A stretch of 64,000 nucleotides of DNA. Origin: Halomonas denitrificans (GTDB lineage Bacteria > Pseudomonadota > Gammaproteobacteria > Pseudomonadales > Halomonadaceae). The notes below the pieces were generated by a model, which did no database searches, was not told the origin of the DNA, and saw only the letters and a list, made by a program, of their open reading frames with translations. Position numbers and translations under genes: made by a program. Numbering within the stretch: position 1 is the stretch's first letter; every line of letters begins with the position of its first letter. Location of the stretch: contig NZ_PYVX01000005.1 of NCBI RefSeq assembly GCF_003056305.1, positions 124,001 through 188,000 on the forward strand, written 5' to 3'. This document shows, in pieces, positions 1-7,700 of this stretch.

Positions 1-209
1 ACGGTTTCGGCGCCGCGGGCCTCCCACTCCTCGTTCTCGATGACCGAGACCGACTGCGGCGTCTCGTTGAAGGGCGTCTCGGTCTTGGTGGCGGCCTGGG
101 CGGTGACGGTCAGGGTGGAGAGCCGTTCGGCCTCTTCGGCGTGGGCCGTCAGGGTGAGGCTTGCGGTGGCGAGCGACACCGCCAGCGCCAGCGGACGTGG
201 AGTCGGCAT
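1..209 (-). CDS. TonB-dependent siderophore receptor, N-terminal part (runs off the window)
   Basis: Outer-membrane receptor that would import a ferric siderophore using TonB energy. Only about 70 N-terminal residues are present; the gene continues beyond position 1. The translation shows a signal peptide (LALAVSLATASLTLTAHA), a TonB-box-like stretch (LSTLTVTA) and the start of the plug domain (TKTETPFNETPQSVSVI), which is typical of FhuA/FpvA-type receptors. The plug starts right after the signal peptide, so there is no N-terminal signalling (STN) domain. I chose ATG 209 because AAGG lies 9 bases upstream; an in-frame ATG at 218 has no usable ribosome site. The Fur-like palindrome at 242-262 lies just upstream. 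Given the neighbours, the natural ligand is probably the hydroxamate made by the operon at 2710-9230, but this is inference. Confidence 0.85.
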   Translation of the reverse strand, partial: MPTPRPLALAVSLATASLTLTAHAEEAERLSTLTVTAQAATKTETPFNETPQSVSVIENEEWEARGAET

Positions 210-241
210 GCGGGACATCCTTGCTGAGAGCGTGTGGCTTT

Positions 242-262
242 AGGGAATGAGAAGTATTCCCT
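242..262 (-). promoter_or_regulatory. Fur-box-like palindrome upstream of the siderophore receptor
   Basis: The arms AGGGAAT and ATTCCCT flank a 7-base spacer. The central 19 bases agree with the classic Fur box at about 12 of 19 positions. It lies 33 bases before the receptor start, where a promoter is expected, so iron repression of the receptor is likely. Confidence 0.6.
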
Positions 263-313
263 TTTGCCCGCCCGGCGGGGTATGCCGAATGCTCAAGAGG
301 CTATTCGAGGTGA

Positions 314-1255
314 TCAGGTCGCCGGTGGCAGGGAACTCGGCGGGTAGCCGAAGTGGCGGCGAAAGGCGGTCGCGAAGTTGCTGGCGTGGCGGTAGCCCGA
401 GAAGTGGGCGGCCTGCTGGACGCTGCAGCCCCGCGCCAGATAGTCGTGGGCCAGCGCCAGTCGGCACTCGCGCCGGTAGTCGAACACGCTGCGGCCGAAG
501 GCCGCCTGGAACTTGCGCCGCAGGCTGGCGGGGCTCATGGCGGCGAGCTCGGCCAGGTCGGCGAGGCGATGCTCGGCGGCGGGATCGTGGTGGAGGATGT
601 CGCGGACCCGCTCCAGTCGCCGGCGCTCCAGGGGCGTCAGCCGGGCGGTGTCCGACGCCGGCGAGACGTCGAGGCCGCCGCCGTGGGCCAGCAGCTGCAG
701 GCTCAGCCCCTCGAGCAGCAGGCGCTGGGCCTCGCCGGGCAGCAGCGCGGCGAGGGCCTGCTCGAGGCCCAGGCGGAGCGGCTCGGGGAGCCGCCAGGCC
801 CGAAGCGGGCAGGCGTCGGCGCATGGCGGGCGCATCCCGAGCCGGGCCAGGCAGCTCTCGTCGAGGCCGAGGGTGAGGGCCCGCAGGCGCTGGCCGGCGG
901 GTTGCGTCGCCCGCAGGCCGTGACCTGCATCGAGGCGGATGCTCAGCGCCATGCCGGGGGTCAGCGTCAGGGTGCGCTTCTCGAGGCTGACGTCGGCGTA
1001 GCCCTCCAGCATGACCACGATGGACAGTGGCGCAGGGGTGCGGGAGAGGGAGTCGTAGCGATGGATCACTTCCACGTCGGAGGCGACCAGCTGCATGCCC
1101 GGGCGCGGTGAGAACTCACGCACCGTCCCGGTCATCACCGGCACCTCGGCGCGGGGCGAGAGGCCCGGCACCCGATAGTCGAGGCCGTAGTGCCGGCCAT
1201 AGGCGTGCAGGTCCCGGAGGGTGTGAGAGTGCGCCGGGGCGCTACGCGCGCTCAT
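314..1255 (-). CDS. AraC-family transcriptional regulator, probably of siderophore genes
   Basis: A 313-residue regulator. The C-terminal ~100 residues form the double helix-turn-helix of AraC/XylS proteins (LADLAELAAMSPASLRRKF, then the second helix region ending SNFATAFRRHFGYPPS). The N-terminal part is a PchR/YbtA-like ligand-binding domain. PchR-type regulators bind ferric siderophores and activate receptor and synthesis genes. Start ATG 1255 is preceded by AAGGCGAG and overlaps the stop of the upstream ferric reductase gene (ATGA), so the two are co-translated. It lies between that reductase and a TonB-dependent receptor, which supports a role in iron uptake. The ligand cannot be told from sequence. 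Confidence 0.85.
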   Translation of the reverse strand: MSARSAPAHSHTLRDLHAYGRHYGLDYRVPGLSPRAEVPVMTGTVREFSPRPGMQLVASDVEVIHRYDSLSRTPAPLSIVVMLEGYADVSLEKRTLTLTPGMALSIRLDAGHGLRATQPAGQRLRALTLGLDESCLARLGMRPPCADACPLRAWRLPEPLRLGLEQALAALLPGEAQRLLLEGLSLQLLAHGGGLDVSPASDTARLTPLERRRLERVRDILHHDPAAEHRLADLAELAAMSPASLRRKFQAAFGRSVFDYRRECRLALAHDYLARGCSVQQAAHFSGYRHASNFATAFRRHFGYPPSSLPPAT

Positions 1256-2019
1256 GCGCTCGCCTTGGCCATCCCCGCGCCCCTCGCCGCCGTGGCGCCG
1301 CGGCGACACTCCAGTGGGCAGTTGGCGCAGTAGCCCAGCTCGTCGATCAGGTAGCGGATGCAGCACAGCCGACGCACCCGCGCGGGCTGGTTCGGCTTGG
1401 CGGGGGTGACGTAGCGCACTGGGCGGAAGAGCGGGTTGCGGCGGCCATCGGGCAGGGTGCGGCGCTCCATCAGCGCCCGCGCGGGGTCGCCCACGTCAGG
1501 CCCGGCCATGGGGTGGTCGGCCAGGGCGCCGGCGAAGTGCTCGAAGTAGTTGCCGGCGTTGCTCCAGAACACCTTGGGCGAGGCGCCGGTGGCCGCGGCC
1601 AGGGCCTCGACCAGCGGCGTCAGGTGAGCGTCGAGCAGGGTGGCGAAGCGCGACTCGGGTTCGAGCTCGGCCAGGGGCCGGCCGGCATGGGGCAGCACCA
1701 GTCCGGCGGTCTGGCCCTCGTCGGACTGCACCAGGTGCAGCTCATGAAGCCCCAGCGGCAGGTCGCGTTCGAGCAGCAGGTTGGCCGCCAGGCCATGGGC
1801 GGCCAGCGCGCTGAAGTGCCACTTGGACCACAGCGAGGCCACCGCCCGGCGGTCGCCGTGGCCGTATTTTCGGCCGAAGCGCTCGAACAGCTCGGTGAGG
1901 TAGGCCGGCTCGAGCAGGATGCTGGCGGGCAGGGCGTTCGGGCCGGGCGTCGGCGCGACCCGGGGCGGCGTCAGGCCCTCCAGGGGGCCGATATAGAGCG
2001 TCGACAGCGCGTGGGTCAT
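1252..2019 (-). CDS. FhuF-like siderophore-iron reductase
   Basis: A 255-residue cytoplasmic protein of the FhuF family, which reduces ferric hydroxamate siderophores to release iron after import. The C-terminus carries the family's unusual [2Fe-2S] ligand pattern, C-C-x10-C-x2-C, at residues 219, 220, 231 and 234. The rest is a typical FhuF-type helical domain. Start ATG 2019 has GGAGG five bases upstream; an upstream in-frame extension has no ribosome site and would run into the Fur-like box at 2057-2075. It is the first gene of a two-gene unit with the AraC regulator. FhuF proteins act on hydroxamates, which agrees with the nearby N-hydroxylating siderophore operon. Confidence 0.88.
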   Translation of the reverse strand: MTHALSTLYIGPLEGLTPPRVAPTPGPNALPASILLEPAYLTELFERFGRKYGHGDRRAVASLWSKWHFSALAAHGLAANLLLERDLPLGLHELHLVQSDEGQTAGLVLPHAGRPLAELEPESRFATLLDAHLTPLVEALAAATGASPKVFWSNAGNYFEHFAGALADHPMAGPDVGDPARALMERRTLPDGRRNPLFRPVRYVTPAKPNQPARVRRLCCIRYLIDELGYCANCPLECRRGATAARGAGMAKASA

Positions 2020-2056
2020 GGGGCCTCCGCCGGGAACGTCGTCGCTGGATGATAAA

Positions 2057-2075
2057 TAAAACAATAATCGTTATC
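2057..2075 (-). promoter_or_regulatory. Fur-box-like site upstream of the ferric reductase
   Basis: An AT-rich stretch in a GC-rich background. It includes AATAATCGTTATC, matching 11 of the last 13 positions of the Fur consensus and about 14 of 19 overall. It lies 38 bases before the ferric reductase start. Confidence 0.65.
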
Positions 2076-2091
2076 AAGTAAGCCTTATGTG

Positions 2092-2598
2092 TCAGGCGGC
2101 GTCCTCCAGCCGGGCTCGACACCGCTCGATGGCCTGGGCCACGTAGCGCCCGGCCATGCGCTCGGAGACGCCGAGGCGGCGGCCGATCTCCGCCTGGGTC
2201 AGCCCCTCGAGGCGGTGCCAGGTGAGCGCCTGGCGCAGCCGTTCCGGCAGGGCGTCCAGGGCCTCGCGCAGGCGCATCAGGCAGAGGCGACGCTCGGTGA
2301 CCTCCTCGGGGCAGGGGCGCGGACAGGAGAGGCAGAGCGCGGGGTCGTCCAGGGGCTGGCTGACGGGCCGCGAGCGGCAGCGTCGGTGATGGTCGATGAC
2401 CAGGTTGCGGGCCATGCGGAACAGGTAGGCCCGGGGCTCGTCGAGGCGGGCGGGTTCGGGGTGCTGGCCAAGGCGCAGGAAGACCTCCTGGCAGAGGTCC
2501 TCGGCGAGGTGGGGGCAGGCCAGCTGGCGCCGCAGGTAGCCAGCGAGGTCCGTGGCGTGACGCTGGAAGAGGGCATCGAGATCGGTATGGGCCGTCAT
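2092..2598 (-). CDS. ECF (FecI-type) RNA polymerase sigma factor
   Basis: A 168-residue extracytoplasmic-function sigma factor. Region 2 (DLCQEVFLRLGQ, then PRAYLFRMARNLVIDHHRR) is followed by region 4 (LPERLRQALTWHRLEGLTQAEIGRRL). FecI-type factors drive iron-uptake genes. GGAG precedes ATG 2598 by 6 bases. No FecR anti-sigma gene is adjacent, and the nearby receptor lacks a signalling domain, so the usual surface-signalling circuit is not visible here. The linker between regions 2 and 4 has C89-x2-C92-x3-C96 and C106, an unusual cluster that could bind metal or act as a redox sensor; this is inference. Its target promoters are unknown. Confidence 0.87.
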   Translation of the reverse strand: MTAHTDLDALFQRHATDLAGYLRRQLACPHLAEDLCQEVFLRLGQHPEPARLDEPRAYLFRMARNLVIDHHRRCRSRPVSQPLDDPALCLSCPRPCPEEVTERRLCLMRLREALDALPERLRQALTWHRLEGLTQAEIGRRLGVSERMAGRYVAQAIERCRARLEDAA

Positions 2599-2663
2599 GG
2601 GAGCTCCGTCCTGGGAACCGTAGCGTTGCGTGGCATGAGCGTGAGGGGCGTGATCACCGCGGG

Positions 2664-2700
2664 CGAGCCGGGCGCCGCCCGAAAGGCGAAGCCCGGCTCG
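2664..2700 (-). terminator. Strong hairpin after the siderophore operon
   Basis: Ten-base arms CGAGCCGGGC and GCCCGGCTCG enclose a smaller stem (GCC/GGC). The hairpin follows the stop of the acyltransferase-synthetase gene at 2710 and precedes the sigma factor. No T-run follows, so it may be a terminator or only an mRNA-stabilising structure. Confidence 0.45.
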
Positions 2701-2709
2701 ACGCCGGCG

Positions 2710-5154
2710 TCAGGTTAGGGCGTCCTCGGTCGCCCGGGCCTCGGCCGGGCTCGGCCGATGGGCGGCGATGGGGTTGACCAGGGTGCCGGCGAACTGGAGG
2801 TTCCTGGCCGGGTCGGCCAGGTCGATCATCTGCTGGTGGTCGTTGAGCTGCAGGCGGTTGAGGCAGGAGCGGGTGAACTCCGGGGCGAAGAGGTCGTGGC
2901 GGGCGAACTTCTCGGCGAGCTCGGGATGGTCCCGCTGGTAGTCGATGACGCAGCGGGCCACCCGCGCCCAGAACGCGTCCTCGGTGAGGTCGCCCTGGTC
3001 GACGAGGAGCGGTGCCATGAAGCGCAGGAAGCAGTCGAAGACGTCGGTGAAGAGCGAGAGCACCTTGAGCGGCTCGGGCACCTCCACGGCGATGCGCGAG
3101 ACGGCCTCGGGCAGCTCGACCTCGGTGTTCATGATGCCGATCTCCTCGGCGATGTCCTTCATGATCGCGCGCACCGGCACGCCGTCCTCGAGCTGCAGGA
3201 TCAGGTTCTCGCCGTGGGGCATGAACACCAGGTCGTAGGCGTAGAAGCAGTGCAGCAGCGGGCGCAGATAGACCCGCAGGTAGCGGTCCAGCCAGTCGGT
3301 GGTGGCGAGCCCCGAGGCCTGGATCAGCCGCGGCAGCAGGGCGCGCTCCTCGGCGTCGACGTGGAGCAGGGCGGCCATGGTCATCAGTCGCCGGCCGTCC
3401 CGCTGGTAGCGCACCGGGCTCTCCCGCCACAGGCAGGCGAGCATCTTCTTGTAGGCGCTGTAGCGGTCGAAGGCCGGCTCGAGGGCATCGCGACGAAAGC
3501 CGATGGCCGCCTCCTCGCGCAGCACCGTGAAGCCCTGGGCGGTGAGCTCCGGGTCGCTCTCGACCAGGGTCTTGATCCAGTCGTTGATGGCCGGGGTAGC
3601 GCGCATGTAGTTCGGCGAGAGGCCGCGCATGAAGCCCATGTTGAGGATCGACAGCGCCGTCTTCACGTAGCGCCGGCTCGGCTGGCTGACGTTGAACCAG
3701 GTGCGGATCGACTGCTGGGCGCGATACTGGTCATGGCCGTAGCCCAGGCAGACGATGCGGCCCCGGGCCACCTCGGCGGCGAAGGTGATGGCCAGCTTGT
3801 GGAACCACTGCCAGGGATGCGCCGGCATCAGCAGGTAGTCGGCGGGGACGAGGCCCCGGGCCGCGAGCCGACGGTGGAAGTCGGCGAGCGTCGCCTCGCC
3901 CAGCTCCTCGCGCAGCAGGCTCTCGTAGTCGAGCCCCTCGATGGCGCTGAAGTGGGCGTCCTCGCGGTGCACGGCGAGCCACACCAGGGTGATGGGGGCG
4001 GCGGCCTCCGGCGCATAGGCGTGGTAGTCCACCGCATCGAAGCCCAGGCGGCCGTTGTTGGCCACGAACACCGGGTGACCCTCGGTCATGGCGGCCTCCA
4101 GGGTCTGAAAGTCGGCGTCGACCAGGCCGTCGGCGTCGGGGCGAGTGCCGGCGAGCTTGTAGGCGCCGCCGAACAGGGTGCTGGCGACCTCCTCCAGGTA
4201 GACCGGCAGCATCGCCTCGCCGATGGCAAGCGTCTCGCGAAACTCGAGGATGAAGCGCTGGGCGTCGAGCTCGGCCGGGGCGCCGTCGACGCGCTTCTCC
4301 AGGGAAGCGAGGTCGATGGCCCAGTGATCCAGGGCCAGGCGACGGGCACGGAAGCGGTACTCGACGCCGCCCTCGGGGGCGGTCAGCCGATACGTGCCGG
4401 CGCCTTCGTCGCCATCCAGGCGCTCGGGGGCCAGCAGGCGCTCGTGGCTGAACTCGGCGATCGCCTTGCGGATCAGCCAGCGGTTGGCCCGGGCCCAGCG
4501 CTCGGGCGTCAGGTGGGCGGCGGCGCGGGCCGGGTCGGCGACGAGGGTCGGGTCCAGGCGCGGGTTCTCGGCACTCACCGCGGCGGCGAAGCTCGCCCGG
4601 TCGCAGAAGGCCAGGTGGGCGGTCTTGTCCTCGAGCGCGACCTCGCGGTCGTAGACGAAGCCGACCCGGCGGTTGAGCGGATGGATCTTGCGGTTGGCGA
4701 TGTCGGGTTCGACGACGATCCGCCGGGTGGCGGGGTCCTCGAACAGGAAGGCCAGGATGGTGGTGATCACCTGGACGCTGAAGCCGGAACGGGGCGTGTC
4801 GGTCGGAGCCACCAGGAAGTGCATGCCGCGATCTCCCTCGGCGACGTCATAGTGCGTGCCGATGGGGTCGTGGCGCGGGTCGTAGCACTCCACCAGGAAG
4901 GCCGGCTCGCCGTCGACGAGCCCCAGGTAGCCCTGGGCGTGCTCGCACTCCGCGAGGTCGCGGTAGAAGGCCTGGACGCGCTGCGGCGAGTGGCCCTGCA
5001 TGCCCCAGAAACGGGCCCGGGGAGCGCTGACCCAGGCGTGGATCAGCGCCAGGTCCTCGGGCAGGTGCAGCGGGCGCAGGCTGAAGGTACCAAGCCCCAG
5101 GGCATGACGCGAGAAGCAGGCGCGGGTGGTCGGGGTCGGTTGGAAGAGGGTCAT
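2710..5154 (-). CDS. Fused N-acyltransferase / IucA-IucC siderophore synthetase (DesC-DesD-like)
   Basis: An 814-residue, two-domain cytoplasmic enzyme. Residues ~1-195 are a GNAT-type hydroxylamine acyltransferase of the IucB/AlcB/RhbD group (LRPLHLPEDLALIHAWV near the start, then IVVEPDIANRKIHPLNRRVGF). Residues ~210-800 are an NIS synthetase of the IucA/IucC superfamily; motifs include MPAHPWQW, RTWFNVSQPSRRYVKT and the ATP-site region VFMPHGENL. The enzyme would acylate an N-hydroxy diamine and then join units through amide bonds using ATP. In most clusters these are two proteins. It is the last gene of the operon; its start overlaps the exporter stop (ATGA). Upstream decarboxylase and hydroxylase genes point to a bisucaberin/desferrioxamine-like product; a citrate-based product is the alternative. 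Confidence 0.9.
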   Translation of the reverse strand: MTLFQPTPTTRACFSRHALGLGTFSLRPLHLPEDLALIHAWVSAPRARFWGMQGHSPQRVQAFYRDLAECEHAQGYLGLVDGEPAFLVECYDPRHDPIGTHYDVAEGDRGMHFLVAPTDTPRSGFSVQVITTILAFLFEDPATRRIVVEPDIANRKIHPLNRRVGFVYDREVALEDKTAHLAFCDRASFAAAVSAENPRLDPTLVADPARAAAHLTPERWARANRWLIRKAIAEFSHERLLAPERLDGDEGAGTYRLTAPEGGVEYRFRARRLALDHWAIDLASLEKRVDGAPAELDAQRFILEFRETLAIGEAMLPVYLEEVASTLFGGAYKLAGTRPDADGLVDADFQTLEAAMTEGHPVFVANNGRLGFDAVDYHAYAPEAAAPITLVWLAVHREDAHFSAIEGLDYESLLREELGEATLADFHRRLAARGLVPADYLLMPAHPWQWFHKLAITFAAEVARGRIVCLGYGHDQYRAQQSIRTWFNVSQPSRRYVKTALSILNMGFMRGLSPNYMRATPAINDWIKTLVESDPELTAQGFTVLREEAAIGFRRDALEPAFDRYSAYKKMLACLWRESPVRYQRDGRRLMTMAALLHVDAEERALLPRLIQASGLATTDWLDRYLRVYLRPLLHCFYAYDLVFMPHGENLILQLEDGVPVRAIMKDIAEEIGIMNTEVELPEAVSRIAVEVPEPLKVLSLFTDVFDCFLRFMAPLLVDQGDLTEDAFWARVARCVIDYQRDHPELAEKFARHDLFAPEFTRSCLNRLQLNDHQQMIDLADPARNLQFAGTLVNPIAAHRPSPAEARATEDALT

Positions 5155-6341
5155 GGTCGGGTCCTTGCAGAAACGGGATCGATGGGCCGCGCCGGGGTCG
5201 CCTCGGCCGTGGTGAGCAGCAGGCGATGGGCCAGAGCGCAGAGGGCGAAGCCCAGCGCGGCGACGAGGAAGGGGCCGGTCGGGCCCTGGGCGTCGACCAG
5301 GCGGCCGGCGCCCCAGGAGGCGATCAGCACGCCGAGCCCCTGGAAGAGGTGGATCTTGCTGAAGTCGCTGGCGTAGCGGTCGGGGGTGCTGAGCCGGAAC
5401 AGGCGCACCTCCAGGCGCACGGTGACGCGGAACAGCGCCCAGCCGAACAGCAGCCGGCCGGCCAGGAGGGCGGCGATCTCGCCGCTGGCCTGCAGCAGCA
5501 GGCCGGTGAGGCCGATGGCCAGCGGCGCCGCGATGGCCTCGCCACCCGGGCGGCGGCCCAGCAGGTCGAGGGCCAGCAGCGCCACGGCCACGCCGCCGGG
5601 AATGGCGAAGACCGCGCCGGCCAGCAGCTCGCCGGACAGGCCCGAGGCCAGTGCCCAGTACTGGGCGAAGAAGGGCCGGGCCAGGGTGGCGCTGAGGTAG
5701 AACAGCAGCATCACCAGGCCCAGGCGCAGGATGGCGCCGCTGGTGCCCGGGGCCGGCGGGGTGGCGGGGGCCGCATGGGGGAGAGAGTGAGGCGCCCGGC
5801 CACGGCGCAGGAGCAGCAGGCAGACCGCCACCTGCAGCGCGTCGCTGACCGCCATCACCTGGAACACCTGGGCCGCCTGCCAGTGCTCCAGCACCAGGCC
5901 GCCGATCACGGCACCGAGGATGCCGCCGGCATGCACCACCACCGAGAGGGTGCCGATCAGGGTGGCGTGGCGATCCCGGGGGGCGAAGTGCATCAGGTAG
6001 GGATAGACCAGCAGGTAGCTGGCCTTGGCGACCAGCATCGCCAGCGACAGCCCCCAGAACCCCGGCAGCGAGGTGACCACCGCGCAGGCGAGGCTCAGCC
6101 CCCCGGCCACGACCTGGGTGCCGATCAGCAGGCGCAGGGTGCCGACCGAGCGCGCCAGGCGCGCCCAGGCGGGCAGCGCCAGCATCACCACCAGGCAGCT
6201 CATGGCCAGGTAGGCGCCGACGTGAGAGGGGTCCTCCACGCCGAAGCGCGCGGCGAAGAACTGCGGGTAGAAGGGCAGCAGCATGGCGTCGCTGATAACG
6301 GCCACGGCGGTCACGGCCACCAGCCAGGGGGTCGGGCTCAT
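5151..6341 (-). CDS. MFS transporter, probable siderophore exporter
   Basis: A 396-residue inner-membrane protein with about 12 hydrophobic segments and the major-facilitator layout. The first helix begins at residue ~8 and a more polar loop lies near residues 185-205. It starts with an ATG that overlaps the hydroxylase stop and ends overlapping the synthetase start, so it is translationally coupled inside the siderophore operon. This position strongly suggests secretion of the finished siderophore; uptake of the ferric form or recycling is less likely but possible. The substrate is inferred from context alone. Confidence 0.83.
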   Translation of the reverse strand: MSPTPWLVAVTAVAVISDAMLLPFYPQFFAARFGVEDPSHVGAYLAMSCLVVMLALPAWARLARSVGTLRLLIGTQVVAGGLSLACAVVTSLPGFWGLSLAMLVAKASYLLVYPYLMHFAPRDRHATLIGTLSVVVHAGGILGAVIGGLVLEHWQAAQVFQVMAVSDALQVAVCLLLLRRGRAPHSLPHAAPATPPAPGTSGAILRLGLVMLLFYLSATLARPFFAQYWALASGLSGELLAGAVFAIPGGVAVALLALDLLGRRPGGEAIAAPLAIGLTGLLLQASGEIAALLAGRLLFGWALFRVTVRLEVRLFRLSTPDRYASDFSKIHLFQGLGVLIASWGAGRLVDAQGPTGPFLVAALGFALCALAHRLLLTTAEATPARPIDPVSARTRP

Positions 6342-7681
6342 GCGGGCTGCGCGTCCATCGGTTCGAAGACGGCCTCGCCGGGGGCGCCGAAGCGCTGGTA
6401 GGCGATGCGCTCCTCGATGGGGTAGACCTCCCGGCCGGTCAGGGCGCGGATGATGCAGGCGTTGCGGTAGGGGCCCATGCCGAGGTCCGGCGCCACCAGG
6501 CTGTGGGTGTGCAGCTCGGCATTCTGCACGAAGAGCTCGCCGCGCCCGCCGTCGATGTCGTAGAAGCGGCCTACCGCATAGCGCCCGGCCTCGTCGAAGG
6601 CGATCCGCGAGGCGATGGGCGCCAGGAAGTCCGGCATCTGGTAGCGGTAGCCGGTGGCCATGAGCAGCGCCGGGGTGCGGTGGCGGAAGTGACGCTGTTG
6701 TTCCTTGTGCCACAGGGTCAGCTCGTACTCGCCACGCGCGGCGTCGAAGCGACAGGTCTCGAGGCTCGCGTTGGTGAGCAGCTCGGAGCGCACCTCGCCG
6801 CCGAGCGCCTTGGCGTAGCGCAGGTCGTAGATGGCGTCGATGAGCTCCAGGTTGATGCCCTTGTAGAGGCTCTTCTGCTGCTGCATCAGGGTGTCGCGGG
6901 TGGCCTCGGGCAGCGCGTGGAAGTAGTCGATGTAGTCCGGCGAGGTCATCTCCAGGGTCAGCTTGCCGTACTCCAGCGGGAAGAAGCGCGGCGAGCGGGT
7001 GATCCAGTCGAGCCGGTAGCCGAAGCGGTCGATGTCGGCGAGCAGGTCGTGGTAGATCTCGGCGGCGCTCTGGCCGCTGCCGACCAGGGTGATCGCCTCC
7101 TGGCGTTGCAGCTCGGCCTTGTGCTCGAGGTATTCGCTGGCGTGCAGCGGGCGCGGGTCCAGGTCGCGACAGCCCTCCGGCAGGTAGGGCGTGGTGCCGG
7201 TGCCGAGCACCAGGTGGCGGGCCAGGTGGACCCGGGCCTCGCCGCTTGCGGTGTCGCGGCAGCTCACCCGATAGATCCCCGCCGCGTCGTCGAAGTCGAC
7301 CCGGGTCACCTCGGTGGCGAAGCGGATGGTGTCGAGCTGGTCGACGGCCCACTGGCAGTAGCGGTTGTACTCGTTGCGCAGCAGGAAGAAGTTCTCGCGG
7401 ATGTAGAAGTTGTAGAGCCGGCCCTGCTGCTTCAGGTAGTTGAGCACGCTGAAGCGGCTGGTGGGGTCGGCCATGGTGACCAGGTCCGACAGAAAGGGGG
7501 TCTGCAGGGTGGCCTGCTCCAGCAGCAGGCCGGGGTGCCAGTCGAAGCCGTCGCGGCGCTCGAGAAAGAGGCCGTCGAGCTCCTCGAGGGGGTCGGTCAA
7601 ACAGGCCAGGCCCAGGTTGAAGGGGCCGAGGCCGATGGCGATGAAGTCGTGGACGCGAACGTCTTGAAGGGAGTGTGTCAT
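6338..7681 (-). CDS. Lysine/ornithine/diamine N-monooxygenase (IucD/PvdA/DesB-like)
   Basis: A 447-residue flavoprotein of the N-hydroxylating monooxygenase family. It uses NADPH and oxygen to hydroxylate a terminal amine, the first committed step towards a hydroxamate. The FAD-binding motif GLGPFN is at residues 17-22, the NADPH motif is GSGQSAAE in mid-protein, and the C-terminal family signature is LLMATGYRYQ. ATG 7681 opens the gene 19 bases after the decarboxylase stop. The upstream gene makes a diamine, so the likely substrate is cadaverine, putrescine or diaminopropane rather than a free amino acid; the sequence does not decide which. Confidence 0.92.
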   Translation of the reverse strand: MTHSLQDVRVHDFIAIGLGPFNLGLACLTDPLEELDGLFLERRDGFDWHPGLLLEQATLQTPFLSDLVTMADPTSRFSVLNYLKQQGRLYNFYIRENFFLLRNEYNRYCQWAVDQLDTIRFATEVTRVDFDDAAGIYRVSCRDTASGEARVHLARHLVLGTGTTPYLPEGCRDLDPRPLHASEYLEHKAELQRQEAITLVGSGQSAAEIYHDLLADIDRFGYRLDWITRSPRFFPLEYGKLTLEMTSPDYIDYFHALPEATRDTLMQQQKSLYKGINLELIDAIYDLRYAKALGGEVRSELLTNASLETCRFDAARGEYELTLWHKEQQRHFRHRTPALLMATGYRYQMPDFLAPIASRIAFDEAGRYAVGRFYDIDGGRGELFVQNAELHTHSLVAPDLGMGPYRNACIIRALTGREVYPIEERIAYQRFGAPGEAVFEPMDAQPA

Positions 7682-7700
7682 GGTCGTCTCTCGCTGAAGA

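Noticed and set aside
2758..5376. A long plus-strand open frame opposite the siderophore synthetase
   Set aside because: It is a shadow of high GC content: Gly/Val/Gln/Glu-rich, no ribosome site and no family motif, while the minus-strand reading has clear domains.
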